A stretch of 5,761 nucleotides of DNA from the NCBI GenBank assembly GCA_934409175.1, contig CAKRVX010000110.1:1-5761 (forward strand). The letters run 5' to 3'. This document shows, piece by piece, positions 1 to 5,761 of the stretch. A program made the position numbers and the translations under genes. This stretch comes from an uncultured Blautia sp. GTDB taxonomy: Bacteria; Bacillota; Clostridia; Lachnospirales; Lachnospiraceae. Position 1 is the first letter of the stretch; the number at the start of each line of letters is the position of its first letter. Under the pieces are notes generated by a model. The model was not told the DNA's origin and searched no databases. It was given only the letters and a program-made list of their open reading frames with translations.

Positions 1-1
1 A

Positions 2-76
2 GGCGGCGTGATCCTGATGTTACTTATGATCTTAAGCCTTCTGAAATTCAGTATCTGGAATAAGAAGAAAGCCTGA
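2..76 (+). CDS. C-terminal end of an unidentified membrane protein (5' truncated by window)
   Basis: An open frame enters from the left edge and runs 24 codons to a TGA at 74-76. The visible peptide starts GGVILMLLMILSLLKF and ends in a short basic tail (WNKKKA), which is the pattern of a final transmembrane helix with a positively charged cytoplasmic end. Its stop overlaps the start codon of the next gene in a TGATG junction, so the two are almost certainly co-transcribed and translationally coupled. The fragment is too short to assign a family; a transporter or other multi-pass protein is possible but not shown. Support that this is a real gene end comes from the hydrophobic composition, the charge pattern and the tight junction. 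Confidence 0.6.
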   Translation, partial: GGVILMLLMILSLLKFSIWNKKKA

Positions 77-444
77 TGAAAAATAATAAAAAGAAAGAGC
101 AGCAGATCAATTATCTGGATCTGGTTCCTGAGCGTTCCGGTCAGCTTCGCTGGCATGAGGACATCAGAGGGAAAATGGTGTTGGAAATAGAAAATAAAGG
201 TGCGTTCAATACGATCGCGCAGAAACTGTTCAATAAACCCAGATATACGAAGATACATCTGGATCAGAACGGAACTTTTATCTGGCCGCTGATTGATGGT
301 AAGAAAACAGTGGCAGAGATTGCGGCACTGGTGAAAGAGGAATTCGGAGAGAAAGCGGAGCCTCTTTATCCGAGGATCGTAAAGTATTTCCAGATAATGG
401 AGAGCTATCATTTTGTTGATTTTATCAATAAGCCGAAGAAATAA
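76..444 (+). CDS. PqqD-family small protein (RRE-like winged helix)
   Basis: This 122-residue protein has a lysine-rich, charged N-terminal extension (about residues 1-30) followed by a PqqD-type domain at about residues 58-118. The diagnostic stretch is LDQNGTFIWPLIDGKKTVAE (62-81), matching the family pattern 'LDxxGxxIWxLIDGxxTVxEI', then a helix with EEFGE. PqqD domains are small winged-helix folds. In PQQ and RiPP pathways they bind a precursor leader peptide and present it to a radical SAM enzyme (RiPP recognition element). Neither a radical SAM enzyme nor a precursor peptide is visible here, so that function cannot be assumed. No strong Shine-Dalgarno precedes the ATG; it overlaps the stop of the upstream membrane protein gene by one base, suggesting translational coupling and a role tied to that protein. 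The family call is fairly sure; the function is unknown. Confidence 0.8.
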   Translation: MKNNKKKEQQINYLDLVPERSGQLRWHEDIRGKMVLEIENKGAFNTIAQKLFNKPRYTKIHLDQNGTFIWPLIDGKKTVAEIAALVKEEFGEKAEPLYPRIVKYFQIMESYHFVDFINKPKK

Positions 445-453
445 GGCTAAAAT

Positions 454-492
454 AAGAACGGGAGCAGTCCTTGAGGGATTGCTGCCGTTCTT
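454..492 (+). terminator. Long hairpin, probable terminator of the PqqD-like gene unit
   Basis: An inverted repeat begins AAGAACGG and ends CCGTTCTT. It forms about 16 base pairs with one G-G mismatch and one G-U pair around a small TTGAG loop, starting 9 bases after the stop of the PqqD-like gene. The T-run after it is poor (TGTAGTTTA), so termination may be incomplete, but position and stem strength fit an intrinsic terminator. Confidence 0.65.
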
Positions 493-539
493 GTAGTTTA
501 CAGAAAAATAATTACAGCGCAGTGATGAAGTGATAGCAT

Positions 540-544
540 GGAGG
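540..544 (+). promoter_or_regulatory. Ribosome binding site that decides the YitT-family start
   Basis: A perfect GGAGG lies 8 bases before the ATG at 553. It overlaps the G of an earlier in-frame ATG at 538, which itself has no Shine-Dalgarno in front of it. The 553 ATG is therefore the better start. Confidence 0.75.
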
Positions 545-552
545 TAAAAGTG

Positions 553-1425
553 ATGTTAAAAGTAAATGGGAAAAAGCCGGTATGGCTGGATTATCTGATG
601 ATCATTGTGGGAACCGGTCTGATGTCCCTTGCTATTAATTCTGTATTTGATGCAGCAGGAATGGTAACCGGGGGCTTTTCAGGTATCGCCATTATTATTA
701 AGGCATGGACGAAGAATCTAATAGAAGGCGGAATACCTCTCTGGGTTACAAACTGTGTATTAAACCTTCCGCTGTTTGTTATTGCCTGGAAGGTGAGAGG
801 ATTTTCTTTTATAAAAAGAGCCATACTGGGTGAAATCTCCCTTTCTGTATGGCTGGCCATCCAGCCGGTATGGAATCTGGCAGGAAATGATCTGCTTCTT
901 TCGGCATTGTACGGTGGTGTGATCCAGGGGGTAGGAATTGGTCTGGTTTTCCTGGGAGGTGGAACAACCGGAGGAACAGACATGATGGCTGCTATTATCC
1001 AGAAATTCCTGAAACATTATTCCATTGCACAGATCATGCAGGTGATCGATGCAATGGTTGTGCTTGTGGGAATGTATGTGTTCGGTGTTCATAAAGCTTT
1101 ATATGCCATCATCGCAGTATATCTGGTGACCAAGGTTTCAGATGGACTGATCGAGGGTTTGAAATTTTCCAAGGCAGCCTATATCATCACAGGAAAGCCA
1201 AAAGAGATTTCAGATATGATCATCAATGACCTTGATCGTGGAGTCACAGGAATCAATGTCAGAGGAATGTATTCCGGTCAGGATAAGCTGATGCTCTTCT
1301 GTGTAGTGAACAAAAAAGAAATTATCATGCTGAAGGAAAAGGTGGATGAGATCGATCCGGATGCATTTGTGATCGTTACAGATGCAAGAGAAGTACATGG
1401 AGAAGGATTTATCGAGAAAAAATAA
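553..1425 (+). CDS. YitT family membrane protein (YitT_membrane plus DUF2179)
   Basis: From the ATG at 553 this is a 290-residue protein, the usual length for the YitT family. The first two thirds carry several hydrophobic segments (roughly 12-30, 37-50, 62-80, 93-108, 115-135, 162-178 and 180-197). They include the conserved glycine-rich VTGGFSGIA near 38-46 and GGGTTGGTD at 135-143. The C-terminal soluble part (about 205-285) matches DUF2179: GVTGINVRGMYSGQDKLML at 230-248 and the closing REVHGEGF at 279-286. The molecular function of this family is not established; transport or a cyclic-nucleotide/PII-like sensing role for the soluble domain is only speculation. An in-frame ATG at 538 would add five residues but lacks a ribosome binding site. 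The gene sits alone between a hairpin upstream and an AT-rich gap downstream, so it is probably a single-gene unit. I could not find a convincing promoter in the short space before it. Confidence 0.92.
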   Translation: MLKVNGKKPVWLDYLMIIVGTGLMSLAINSVFDAAGMVTGGFSGIAIIIKAWTKNLIEGGIPLWVTNCVLNLPLFVIAWKVRGFSFIKRAILGEISLSVWLAIQPVWNLAGNDLLLSALYGGVIQGVGIGLVFLGGGTTGGTDMMAAIIQKFLKHYSIAQIMQVIDAMVVLVGMYVFGVHKALYAIIAVYLVTKVSDGLIEGLKFSKAAYIITGKPKEISDMIINDLDRGVTGINVRGMYSGQDKLMLFCVVNKKEIIMLKEKVDEIDPDAFVIVTDAREVHGEGFIEKK

Positions 1426-1466
1426 TCAAAAGCGTCAATTTATAGGACAAAACTGAGCAAAATATA

Positions 1467-1498
1467 AAAAAAGTTATACAAAAAATTGTAAGTTTTTT
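1467..1498 (+). repeat. AT-rich inverted repeat, possible weak terminator after the YitT-family gene
   Basis: A run of A is followed by GTTATACAA, a short A loop, TTGTAAG and six T, giving an imperfect palindrome with a two-base bulge and one G-G mismatch. The stem is almost all A-T, so it is weak as a terminator, but it lies 42 bases past the stop codon and ends in a T-run. It could instead be part of the control region of the downstream regulator gene. Confidence 0.35.
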
Positions 1499-1526
1499 CA
1501 TCTTTCCTCTTTTATTTTTGGTGAAT

Positions 1527-1554
1527 TTGTATTAAAATGTATTGCAGGTATAAA
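1527..1554 (+). promoter_or_regulatory. Candidate promoter for the CdaR/PucR-like regulator
   Basis: TTGTAT at 1527-1532 and TATAAA at 1549-1554 are separated by 16 bases, a rough sigma-A pattern (weak -35, good -10). The gene start lies 56 bases beyond the -10 box. The region is AT-rich and other -10-like words are present (for example TAAAAT at 1533), so this is only one of several readings. Confidence 0.3.
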
Positions 1555-1610
1555 GATTTATGGTTAAAACGGAAGAACAAACACTATAGATGAGAAGGGA
1601 TTGAATTTGG

Positions 1611-2699
1611 ATGATATCGAATCAGGTGCTTCAGAATACTCTGGAAGGATTAAAGGAAATTTCAAGAACAGAATTTTGTGTAATTGACACAGAGGGAAAA
1701 GTGCTTGCAAGTACTTTTGCAGATTTTTCTATTGCATTAGCAGATGTACAGGCTTTTGTGGAGTCTCAGGCTGAAAGTCAGCTTGTAAAGGGTTATCAGT
1801 ATTTTAAAGTCTGTGATGATTATCAGCTGGAATATATTCTGGTTGCTCATGGTGATGATGAGGATACTTATATGGTGGGCAAGCTGGCCGCATTCCAGAT
1901 TCAGAATCTGATCGTAGCTTATAAGGAACGGTTTGATAAAGACAGCTTTATTAAGAACCTTCTCCTTGACAACCTGCTTCTGGTTGATATTTATAACCGT
2001 GCGAAGAAGCTTCACATTGAAGCGGATGTGCGCCGTGTGGTAATGATTCTTGAGATGCCACAGGAAAAGGATCACAGTTCCATGGAGAGTGTGAAGAGTC
2101 TGTTCGGAGGAAAGAGCAAGGACTTTATCACAGCAGTAGATGAGAAAAGTATCATCATTGTGAAAGAACTGGATGAGGGTGAGAACTATCCGGAGATGGA
2201 TCAGCTTGCCCATACGATTCTTGATACCCTGGGAATGGGAAATGATGGTAAAACACATATGGCTTATGGAACAATTGTCAATGAGCTTAAAGAAGTATCC
2301 CGTTCTTATAAAGAAGCCCGTATGGCACTGGATGTAGGAAAGATATTCTTCGGGGATAAAGAGGTTATCGCATACAGTTCACTTGGAATCGGACGTCTGA
2401 TCTATCAGCTCCCGATCCCGCTGTGTAAAATGTTCATAAAGGAGATCTTCGGCGGCAAGTCCCCTGACGATTTCGATGAAGAAACTCTTGTTACCATTGA
2501 CAAATTCTTCGAGAACAGTCTCAACGTATCCGAAACTTCCAGACAGCTTTACATCCATAGAAACACGCTGGTTTACCGTCTCGACAAACTTCAGAAAAGT
2601 ACAGGCCTTGACCTCCGTGTATTTGAAGATGCTATCACATTCAAGATTGCACTGATGGTAGTACGATATATGAAGTATATGGAAACATTGGAGTATTAA
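1611..2699 (+). CDS. CdaR/PucR-type transcriptional regulator (GGDEF-like domain and C-terminal HTH)
   Basis: This 362-residue protein has the layout of the CdaR/PucR regulator group. An N-terminal region of about 105 residues contains FCVIDTEGKVLAS, which resembles the sugar-diacid or PAS-like sensory fold. A divergent GGDEF-like middle domain (about 137-250) ends in the typical ELKEVSRSYKEARMAL block (225-240). A C-terminal helix-turn-helix follows: the NVSETSRQLYIHRNTLVYRL segment (305-324), then DKLQKSTGLDLR. Family members bind DNA near genes for use of diacids, purines or amino acids and are often activators, but nothing here names the ligand. The ATG is the first possible start, since a TGA lies in frame at 1602; AAGGGA at 1595-1600 is a moderate ribosome binding site 10 bases upstream. 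It faces the same way as ftsE but is separated from it by a terminator and a new promoter, so control of ftsEX is possible but unproven. The family call is sure, the target unknown. Confidence 0.88.
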   Translation: MISNQVLQNTLEGLKEISRTEFCVIDTEGKVLASTFADFSIALADVQAFVESQAESQLVKGYQYFKVCDDYQLEYILVAHGDDEDTYMVGKLAAFQIQNLIVAYKERFDKDSFIKNLLLDNLLLVDIYNRAKKLHIEADVRRVVMILEMPQEKDHSSMESVKSLFGGKSKDFITAVDEKSIIIVKELDEGENYPEMDQLAHTILDTLGMGNDGKTHMAYGTIVNELKEVSRSYKEARMALDVGKIFFGDKEVIAYSSLGIGRLIYQLPIPLCKMFIKEIFGGKSPDDFDEETLVTIDKFFENSLNVSETSRQLYIHRNTLVYRLDKLQKSTGLDLRVFEDAITFKIALMVVRYMKYMETLEY

Positions 2700-2760
2700 T
2701 GCTGTATTTCAGTGGAAAAGTGGCATTATCAACAATTGAAAACTGATATTTGTCTAACAG

Positions 2761-2786
2761 ATGCCTGCCGTTTTTCCGGCAGGCAT
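2761..2786 (+). terminator. Perfect 10-bp hairpin, probable terminator of the regulator gene
   Basis: ATGCCTGCCG and CGGCAGGCAT pair perfectly around a TTTTTC loop, 61 bases after the regulator's stop codon. Only a weak T-run follows (TATTGCTG). The GC-rich stem in an AT-rich gap strongly suggests an intrinsic terminator separating this gene from ftsE. Confidence 0.7.
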
Positions 2787-2916
2787 TATTGCTGTCGTAT
2801 ATCTGCCCTTTACAAATTCTCTGCAACAGTGTATAGTTAAGAATCAGATTGTGTATGGTAACGGAGGGAATAGTAACGGCAAATATGAACAATCTATGAA
2901 ACCTGAAAACACCCTC

Positions 2917-2945
2917 TTGCACAAACCAGAAACATATATTACAAT
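2917..2945 (+). promoter_or_regulatory. ftsE: Candidate sigma-A promoter for ftsEX
   Basis: TTGCAC at 2917-2922 and TACAAT at 2940-2945 are separated by exactly 17 bases. The -10 box matches the consensus at five of six positions and the -35 keeps TTG. Transcription would start near 2952, giving a leader of about 30 bases that contains the ftsE ribosome binding site. Confidence 0.5.
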
Positions 2946-2969
2946 AATATTACAAAAACATTAACATTT

Positions 2970-2975
2970 GGAGGA
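2970..2975 (+). promoter_or_regulatory. ftsE: Ribosome binding site that decides the ftsE start
   Basis: GGAGGA lies 7 bases before the ATG at 2983. A longer reading from a TTG at 2968 would put this Shine-Dalgarno inside the coding region and leave the TTG without one, so the ATG is preferred. Confidence 0.85.
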
Positions 2976-2982
2976 AATATAT

Positions 2983-3666
2983 ATGATAGACCTTGTAGAT
3001 GTAAGCAAGTCTTACGGTCCTGGACTTCCGGCTGTAAACCATGCGAACTTACATATAGATAAAGGCGAATTCGTATTCATAGTAGGAAACAGTGGCTCAG
3101 GGAAAACAACCCTGGTAAAACTTCTTATGAAGGAACTGGACTCCACATCCGGTCAGATCACCGTAAGTGGGGAGAGACTGGAAGGAATGAAGCACAGGCG
3201 TGTAGCCAAATACCGTCGTAAACTGGGAGTGGTATTTCAGGATTTCCGCCTTTTAAAAGACAGAAATGTGTATGAAAATGTAGCTTTTGCACAGCGAGTG
3301 GTAAATCGTCCCACGCGTGTTATCCGTAAAAGAGTGCCTGAAGTTCTTCAGGAAGTGGGACTTGCAGGTAAATATAAATCCAATCCGGACGAATTATCCG
3401 GAGGAGAACAGCAGAGAGTGGCATTGGCCAGAGCACTGGTAAATCGTCCTGATATTCTTCTGGCAGATGAGCCTACGGGAAATCTGGATCCGAAAACTTC
3501 AGAAGAGATCATGAAACTCCTGGAACAGATCAATGACAGAGGAACCACAGTAGTAGTTGTCACACATAACAAGGAAATCGTAAACGCTATGCGCAAACGA
3601 GTTGTTACCATGCATGAAGGTTCCATTATAAGTGATGAGAAAGAGGGAGAATATCATGAGGCCTAG
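2983..3666 (+). CDS. ftsE: Cell-division ATP-binding protein FtsE
   Basis: This 227-residue ABC ATPase has all motifs intact: Walker A GNSGSGKTT (35-43), Q-loop FQD (85-87), signature LSGGEQQR (138-145), Walker B ILLADEP (158-164), D-loop GNLDP and the switch histidine in VVVTHN (H195). The FtsE hallmarks VFQDFRLL and YENVAF follow the Walker A half. FtsE sits on the inner face of the membrane with FtsX; ATP binding and hydrolysis change the shape of FtsX, which activates a peptidoglycan hydrolase outside the cell rather than transporting a substrate. Length is normal for the family. The start is set by a GGAGGA 7 bases upstream. The last 11 bases overlap ftsX, so the two genes are coupled. 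A promoter candidate lies just upstream, making this the first gene of its operon. Confidence 0.96.
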   Translation: MIDLVDVSKSYGPGLPAVNHANLHIDKGEFVFIVGNSGSGKTTLVKLLMKELDSTSGQITVSGERLEGMKHRRVAKYRRKLGVVFQDFRLLKDRNVYENVAFAQRVVNRPTRVIRKRVPEVLQEVGLAGKYKSNPDELSGGEQQRVALARALVNRPDILLADEPTGNLDPKTSEEIMKLLEQINDRGTTVVVVTHNKEIVNAMRKRVVTMHEGSIISDEKEGEYHEA

Positions 3667-4561
3667 TACAATCTGGTATACCCTGAAGCAGGGTGTCAAA
3701 AATATAAAAAGAAACTGGATGTTTTCTCTGGCTTCCATTATTACTATGGCTGCCTGTATTTTTCTGTTTGGGATTTTCTTTTCTATTGTGAATAATATAA
3801 ATAATATTGCACATAAAGTAGAACAGGAAGTACCGATCACTGTATTTTTTGATGAAGGAACAACAAATAAACAGATCAAAGCGATAGGTAAGAAAATTCA
3901 GGCGCGTCCTGAAGTGGAGAAGATAGAATTCCAGTCAGCAGATGCTGCGTGGGAAGAATATAAAGATCAGTATTTTCAGGGATCTGAGGCGGCAGATGGA
4001 TTTAAAGATGATAATCCGCTGGCGAACTCAGCCAATTATCGTGTATATATGAATGATATCACAAAGCAGACAGAACTGGTTTCTTACATACAGGAACTGA
4101 AGCATGTAAGAAAAGTCAATCAGTCAGAAGAAGCAGCGAAAACTCTTGGAAATGTAAATAAGCTGGTTTCATATGTGTCTGTTGCTATCATTGTACTGCT
4201 TCTGGTAATTGCTATTTTCCTGATCAGTAATACCGTATCAGTAGGTATCGCGGTCCGCAAGGATGAAATCGGAATTATGAAATATATAGGAGCTACAGAC
4301 GCTTTTGTAAGGGCACCGTTTGTTCTGGAGGGAATTGTCCTGGGAATCATAGGAGCTGCAGTACCTTTGATTATTCTGTATTTCTGTTATAATGGAGCTG
4401 TCTCTTATATTTTGACGAAATTTAATGTACTCAGCGGCGTCGTTGATTTTATTCCTGTGTGGCAGATTTATCAGACTTTACTTCCTATCAGCCTTGGACT
4501 TGGAATCGGAATCGGCCTGATCGGAAGTTTCTTTACAACAAGAAAACATTTAAGAGTATAA
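3656..4561 (+). CDS. ftsX: Cell-division membrane protein FtsX
   Basis: This 301-residue protein has the FtsX plan. A cytoplasmic N-terminus (TLKQGVKNIKRNWMFSLAS, residues 9-27) leads into membrane helix 1 (about 22-45). An extracellular domain of about 125 residues (46-170) contains VPITVFFDEGTT and the PEVEKIEFQSADAAWEEYK region typical of the lobe that contacts a hydrolase. Three further helices follow (about 172-193, 222-245 and 272-293), with the conserved NTVSVGIAVRKDEIGIMKYI (192-211) between helices 2 and 3. FtsX pairs with FtsE and passes its ATP cycle across the membrane to a wall hydrolase. The ATG at 3656 has a GAGGGAGA ribosome binding site about 5 bases upstream, inside ftsE; earlier in-frame starts at 3632 (GTG) and 3635 (ATG) would add seven or eight residues not seen in the family's usual N-terminus and are less likely. 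It overlaps ftsE by 11 bases. Confidence 0.95.
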   Translation: MRPSTIWYTLKQGVKNIKRNWMFSLASIITMAACIFLFGIFFSIVNNINNIAHKVEQEVPITVFFDEGTTNKQIKAIGKKIQARPEVEKIEFQSADAAWEEYKDQYFQGSEAADGFKDDNPLANSANYRVYMNDITKQTELVSYIQELKHVRKVNQSEEAAKTLGNVNKLVSYVSVAIIVLLLVIAIFLISNTVSVGIAVRKDEIGIMKYIGATDAFVRAPFVLEGIVLGIIGAAVPLIILYFCYNGAVSYILTKFNVLSGVVDFIPVWQIYQTLLPISLGLGIGIGLIGSFFTTRKHLRV

Positions 4562-4564
4562 TAC

Positions 4565-4602
4565 AAGAACAGTCGTCGGATACAAACCGGCGGCTGTTTC
4601 TT
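4565..4602 (+). terminator. Strong hairpin between ftsX and the S41 peptidase gene
   Basis: AAGAACAGTCGTCGG pairs with CCGGCGGCTGTTTCTT, about 15 base pairs with one bulged T and two G-U pairs, around an ATACAAA loop. It starts 3 bases after the ftsX stop and ends 21 bases before the next start codon. The T-rich end (TTTCTTATAT) is modest. It may terminate part of the ftsEX transcript, lowering expression of the peptidase, or act as a processing or stability element. No separate promoter for the peptidase fits in the remaining space, so read-through is likely. Confidence 0.6.
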
Positions 4603-4623
4603 ATATCACAGGGAGATATAAAA

Positions 4624-5761
4624 ATGAAAAATAAAGAATTCTGGAAAGGTGCTTTGGCAGGTGCACTGGTCGTAGCGGTAATTGGAAGAGGGGCTTTTTA
4701 TGGCATAAACAGTACAGGAAAAACAATACTCAGTGATAGAAAGTGTACACAAAAGCTGGCTGCTCTGGAAAAAATGATCGATGAATCTTATCTTGGAGAT
4801 AAAGATGAGAAAAAATTAGAAGAAGGCCTTTACACTGGCCTGATTTATGGGCTGGACGATCCTTATTCCAGATATTATACAGCAGAAGAATATGAGGAAG
4901 AGAATTCTTCCAGTCAGGGAACTTATGTGGGAATTGGTATTTCTATGGAAAAAAATAAAGAAGGGGGTGTGCGGATTGTAGAGTGTTATGAAGGGGGGCC
5001 AGGAGAGAAAGCAGGGCTGAAAAAGGATGATATTATCAGTGCCATAGACGGAACTGATATTACAGATACAGATGTTTCTGATGTGGCAGATATGATTCGA
5101 AATTCAGATAAAGACAGTGTAGTACTTACCATTCACAGAGAAAATGTAGAGGATCCTATGGAAATCAAAGTTTCCATTACTGATGTAGAATTGCCATCAG
5201 TATTTCATGAAATGTTGGATGATAATATCGGATATATTCGTATTACAGAATTTAAAGGCGTAACCTGTGAACAATATCAACAAGCGTTTGAAGATCTGGA
5301 TGCACAGGGAATGGAACGACTGATTGTAGATCTGAGAGACAATCCCGGCGGACTTCTTGATTCTGTATGTGAAATACTTCGCACTATTTTGCCGAAGGGA
5401 TTGATCGTATATACGGAGGACAAAGATGGAAATCGAACAGAAGAAAAATGTGATGGAAAAAATAAACTGAAGATTCCTCTGGCAGTGTTGGTAAATGAAA
5501 ACAGCGCCAGCGCATCGGAGATTTTTGCCGGTGCAGTACAGGACTATGGAATCGGAACCATCGTAGGTACAACTACTTATGGAAAAGGAGTGGTACAGTC
5601 CATCCGTCAGCTCTCAGACGGAAGTGCCATCAAACTGACCATCGCCAACTACTACACTCCAAAAGGAAACAATATCAACAAAATAGGGATCAAACCGGAC
5701 ATAGAAGTTTCCCTGGATACCAGCCTTCTAAATAAAGATAAAGACGAGATTACCCATGAAG
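4624..5761 (+). CDS. S41 family carboxy-terminal processing peptidase, 3' end cut by window
   Basis: The frame is open for 379 complete codons to the window edge with no stop. A GGGAGA site 7 bases before the ATG supports the start. The N-terminus has one hydrophobic segment (about 8-27, with an arginine at 22) and no obvious cleavage site, so the protein is probably anchored in the membrane and faces outward. A linker carries the CTP-type block YTGLIYGLDDPYSRYY (70-85). A PDZ domain spans about 97-185 (VGIGI at 102-106, GPGEKAGLKKDDIISAIDG at 125-143). The peptidase core follows, with LIVDLRDNPGGLL (233-245), NENSASASEIFAGA (291-304) and TYGKGVVQ (318-325). By alignment with known CTPs the catalytic residues are Ser296, Lys321 and Gln325, all present, with the family's 25-residue Ser-Lys spacing. 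These enzymes cut proteins near their C-termini; CtpA/CtpB in Bacillus are relatives. The substrate is unknown; position after ftsEX suggests an envelope partner. Only a short C-terminal tail should be missing. Confidence 0.93.
   Translation, partial: MKNKEFWKGALAGALVVAVIGRGAFYGINSTGKTILSDRKCTQKLAALEKMIDESYLGDKDEKKLEEGLYTGLIYGLDDPYSRYYTAEEYEEENSSSQGTYVGIGISMEKNKEGGVRIVECYEGGPGEKAGLKKDDIISAIDGTDITDTDVSDVADMIRNSDKDSVVLTIHRENVEDPMEIKVSITDVELPSVFHEMLDDNIGYIRITEFKGVTCEQYQQAFEDLDAQGMERLIVDLRDNPGGLLDSVCEILRTILPKGLIVYTEDKDGNRTEEKCDGKNKLKIPLAVLVNENSASASEIFAGAVQDYGIGTIVGTTTYGKGVVQSIRQLSDGSAIKLTIANYYTPKGNNINKIGIKPDIEVSLDTSLLNKDKDEITHE

Noticed and set aside
591..983. 130-codon open frame on the minus strand inside the YitT-family gene
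   Set aside because: It is antisense to a clearly conserved coding region, is rich in proline and arginine as expected from mirrored glycine/hydrophobic codons, and has no recognisable domain.
1737..2258. 173-codon open frame on the minus strand inside the regulator gene
   Set aside because: It lies wholly opposite a well-supported regulator and matches no family I recognise; its composition is that of a shadow frame.
2761..2964. Short + strand open frame between the regulator and ftsE
   Set aside because: Its start codon lies in the terminator hairpin, there is no ribosome binding site, and it runs through the candidate ftsE promoter; the peptide has no recognisable features.
2700..2982. 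Possible riboswitch or small RNA in the 283-base gap before ftsE
   Set aside because: Beyond the 10-bp terminator hairpin, the repeat and the promoter-like boxes I see no conserved riboswitch core or multi-stem structure.
3499..3879. Minus-strand open frame across the ftsE/ftsX junction
   Set aside because: It is opposite two conserved genes and has no convincing start signal or domain.
5384..5572. Minus-strand 62-codon frame inside the S41 peptidase gene
   Set aside because: It is antisense to the catalytic core of the peptidase and looks like a shadow frame.
1..5761. Mobile element, CRISPR array, toxin-antitoxin or phage-defence system
   Set aside because: No transposase, integrase, terminal repeats, regular spaced repeats or defence domains are visible; base composition and codon use look even across the window.

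Overview
The window reads as a piece of ordinary chromosome from a low-to-moderate-GC Firmicute, most likely a gut Clostridia of the Lachnospiraceae type. The family-level guess rests on codon choice, the strong GGAGG-type ribosome binding sites, the ftsEX plus S41 peptidase arrangement, and the presence of YitT and CdaR/PucR-type proteins. No 16S or other species-level marker is present. All supported genes lie on the + strand and gene density is high.

Layout. (1) Positions 2-76 hold the last 24 codons of an unidentified membrane protein; its stop overlaps by one base the start of a small PqqD-like (RRE-fold) protein gene (76-444). A long hairpin at 454-492 closes this unit. (2) A YitT-family membrane protein follows (best start 553, end 1425). 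(3) After a 185-base AT-rich gap lies a CdaR/PucR-type regulator with a C-terminal helix-turn-helix (1611-2699), closed by a perfect 10-bp hairpin (2761-2786). (4) A good sigma-A-like promoter (2917-2945) leads into the cell-division pair ftsE (2983-3666) and ftsX (3656-4561), which overlap by 11 bases. After a 62-base gap holding another strong hairpin comes an S41 carboxy-terminal processing peptidase with an N-terminal membrane anchor (4624 to beyond the window end).

How the genes work together. FtsE (ATPase) and FtsX (four-pass membrane protein with an extracellular lobe) form the complex that in Gram-positive bacteria switches on a secreted peptidoglycan hydrolase at the division site or side wall. 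The S41 peptidase would act outside the membrane and could trim a protein partner of that machinery, but that link is inference from gene order. The hydrolase that FtsEX normally controls (PcsB/CwlO/EnvC-like) is not between ftsX and the peptidase here. The upstream genes appear to be separate transcription units with no obvious functional tie to ftsEX.

I see no mobile element, CRISPR array, tRNA, rRNA or recognisable riboswitch. Nothing here is convincingly a new system. The items most worth a second look are the PqqD-like protein coupled to a membrane protein, the ftsEX-peptidase layout without its hydrolase, and the hairpin inside that operon.
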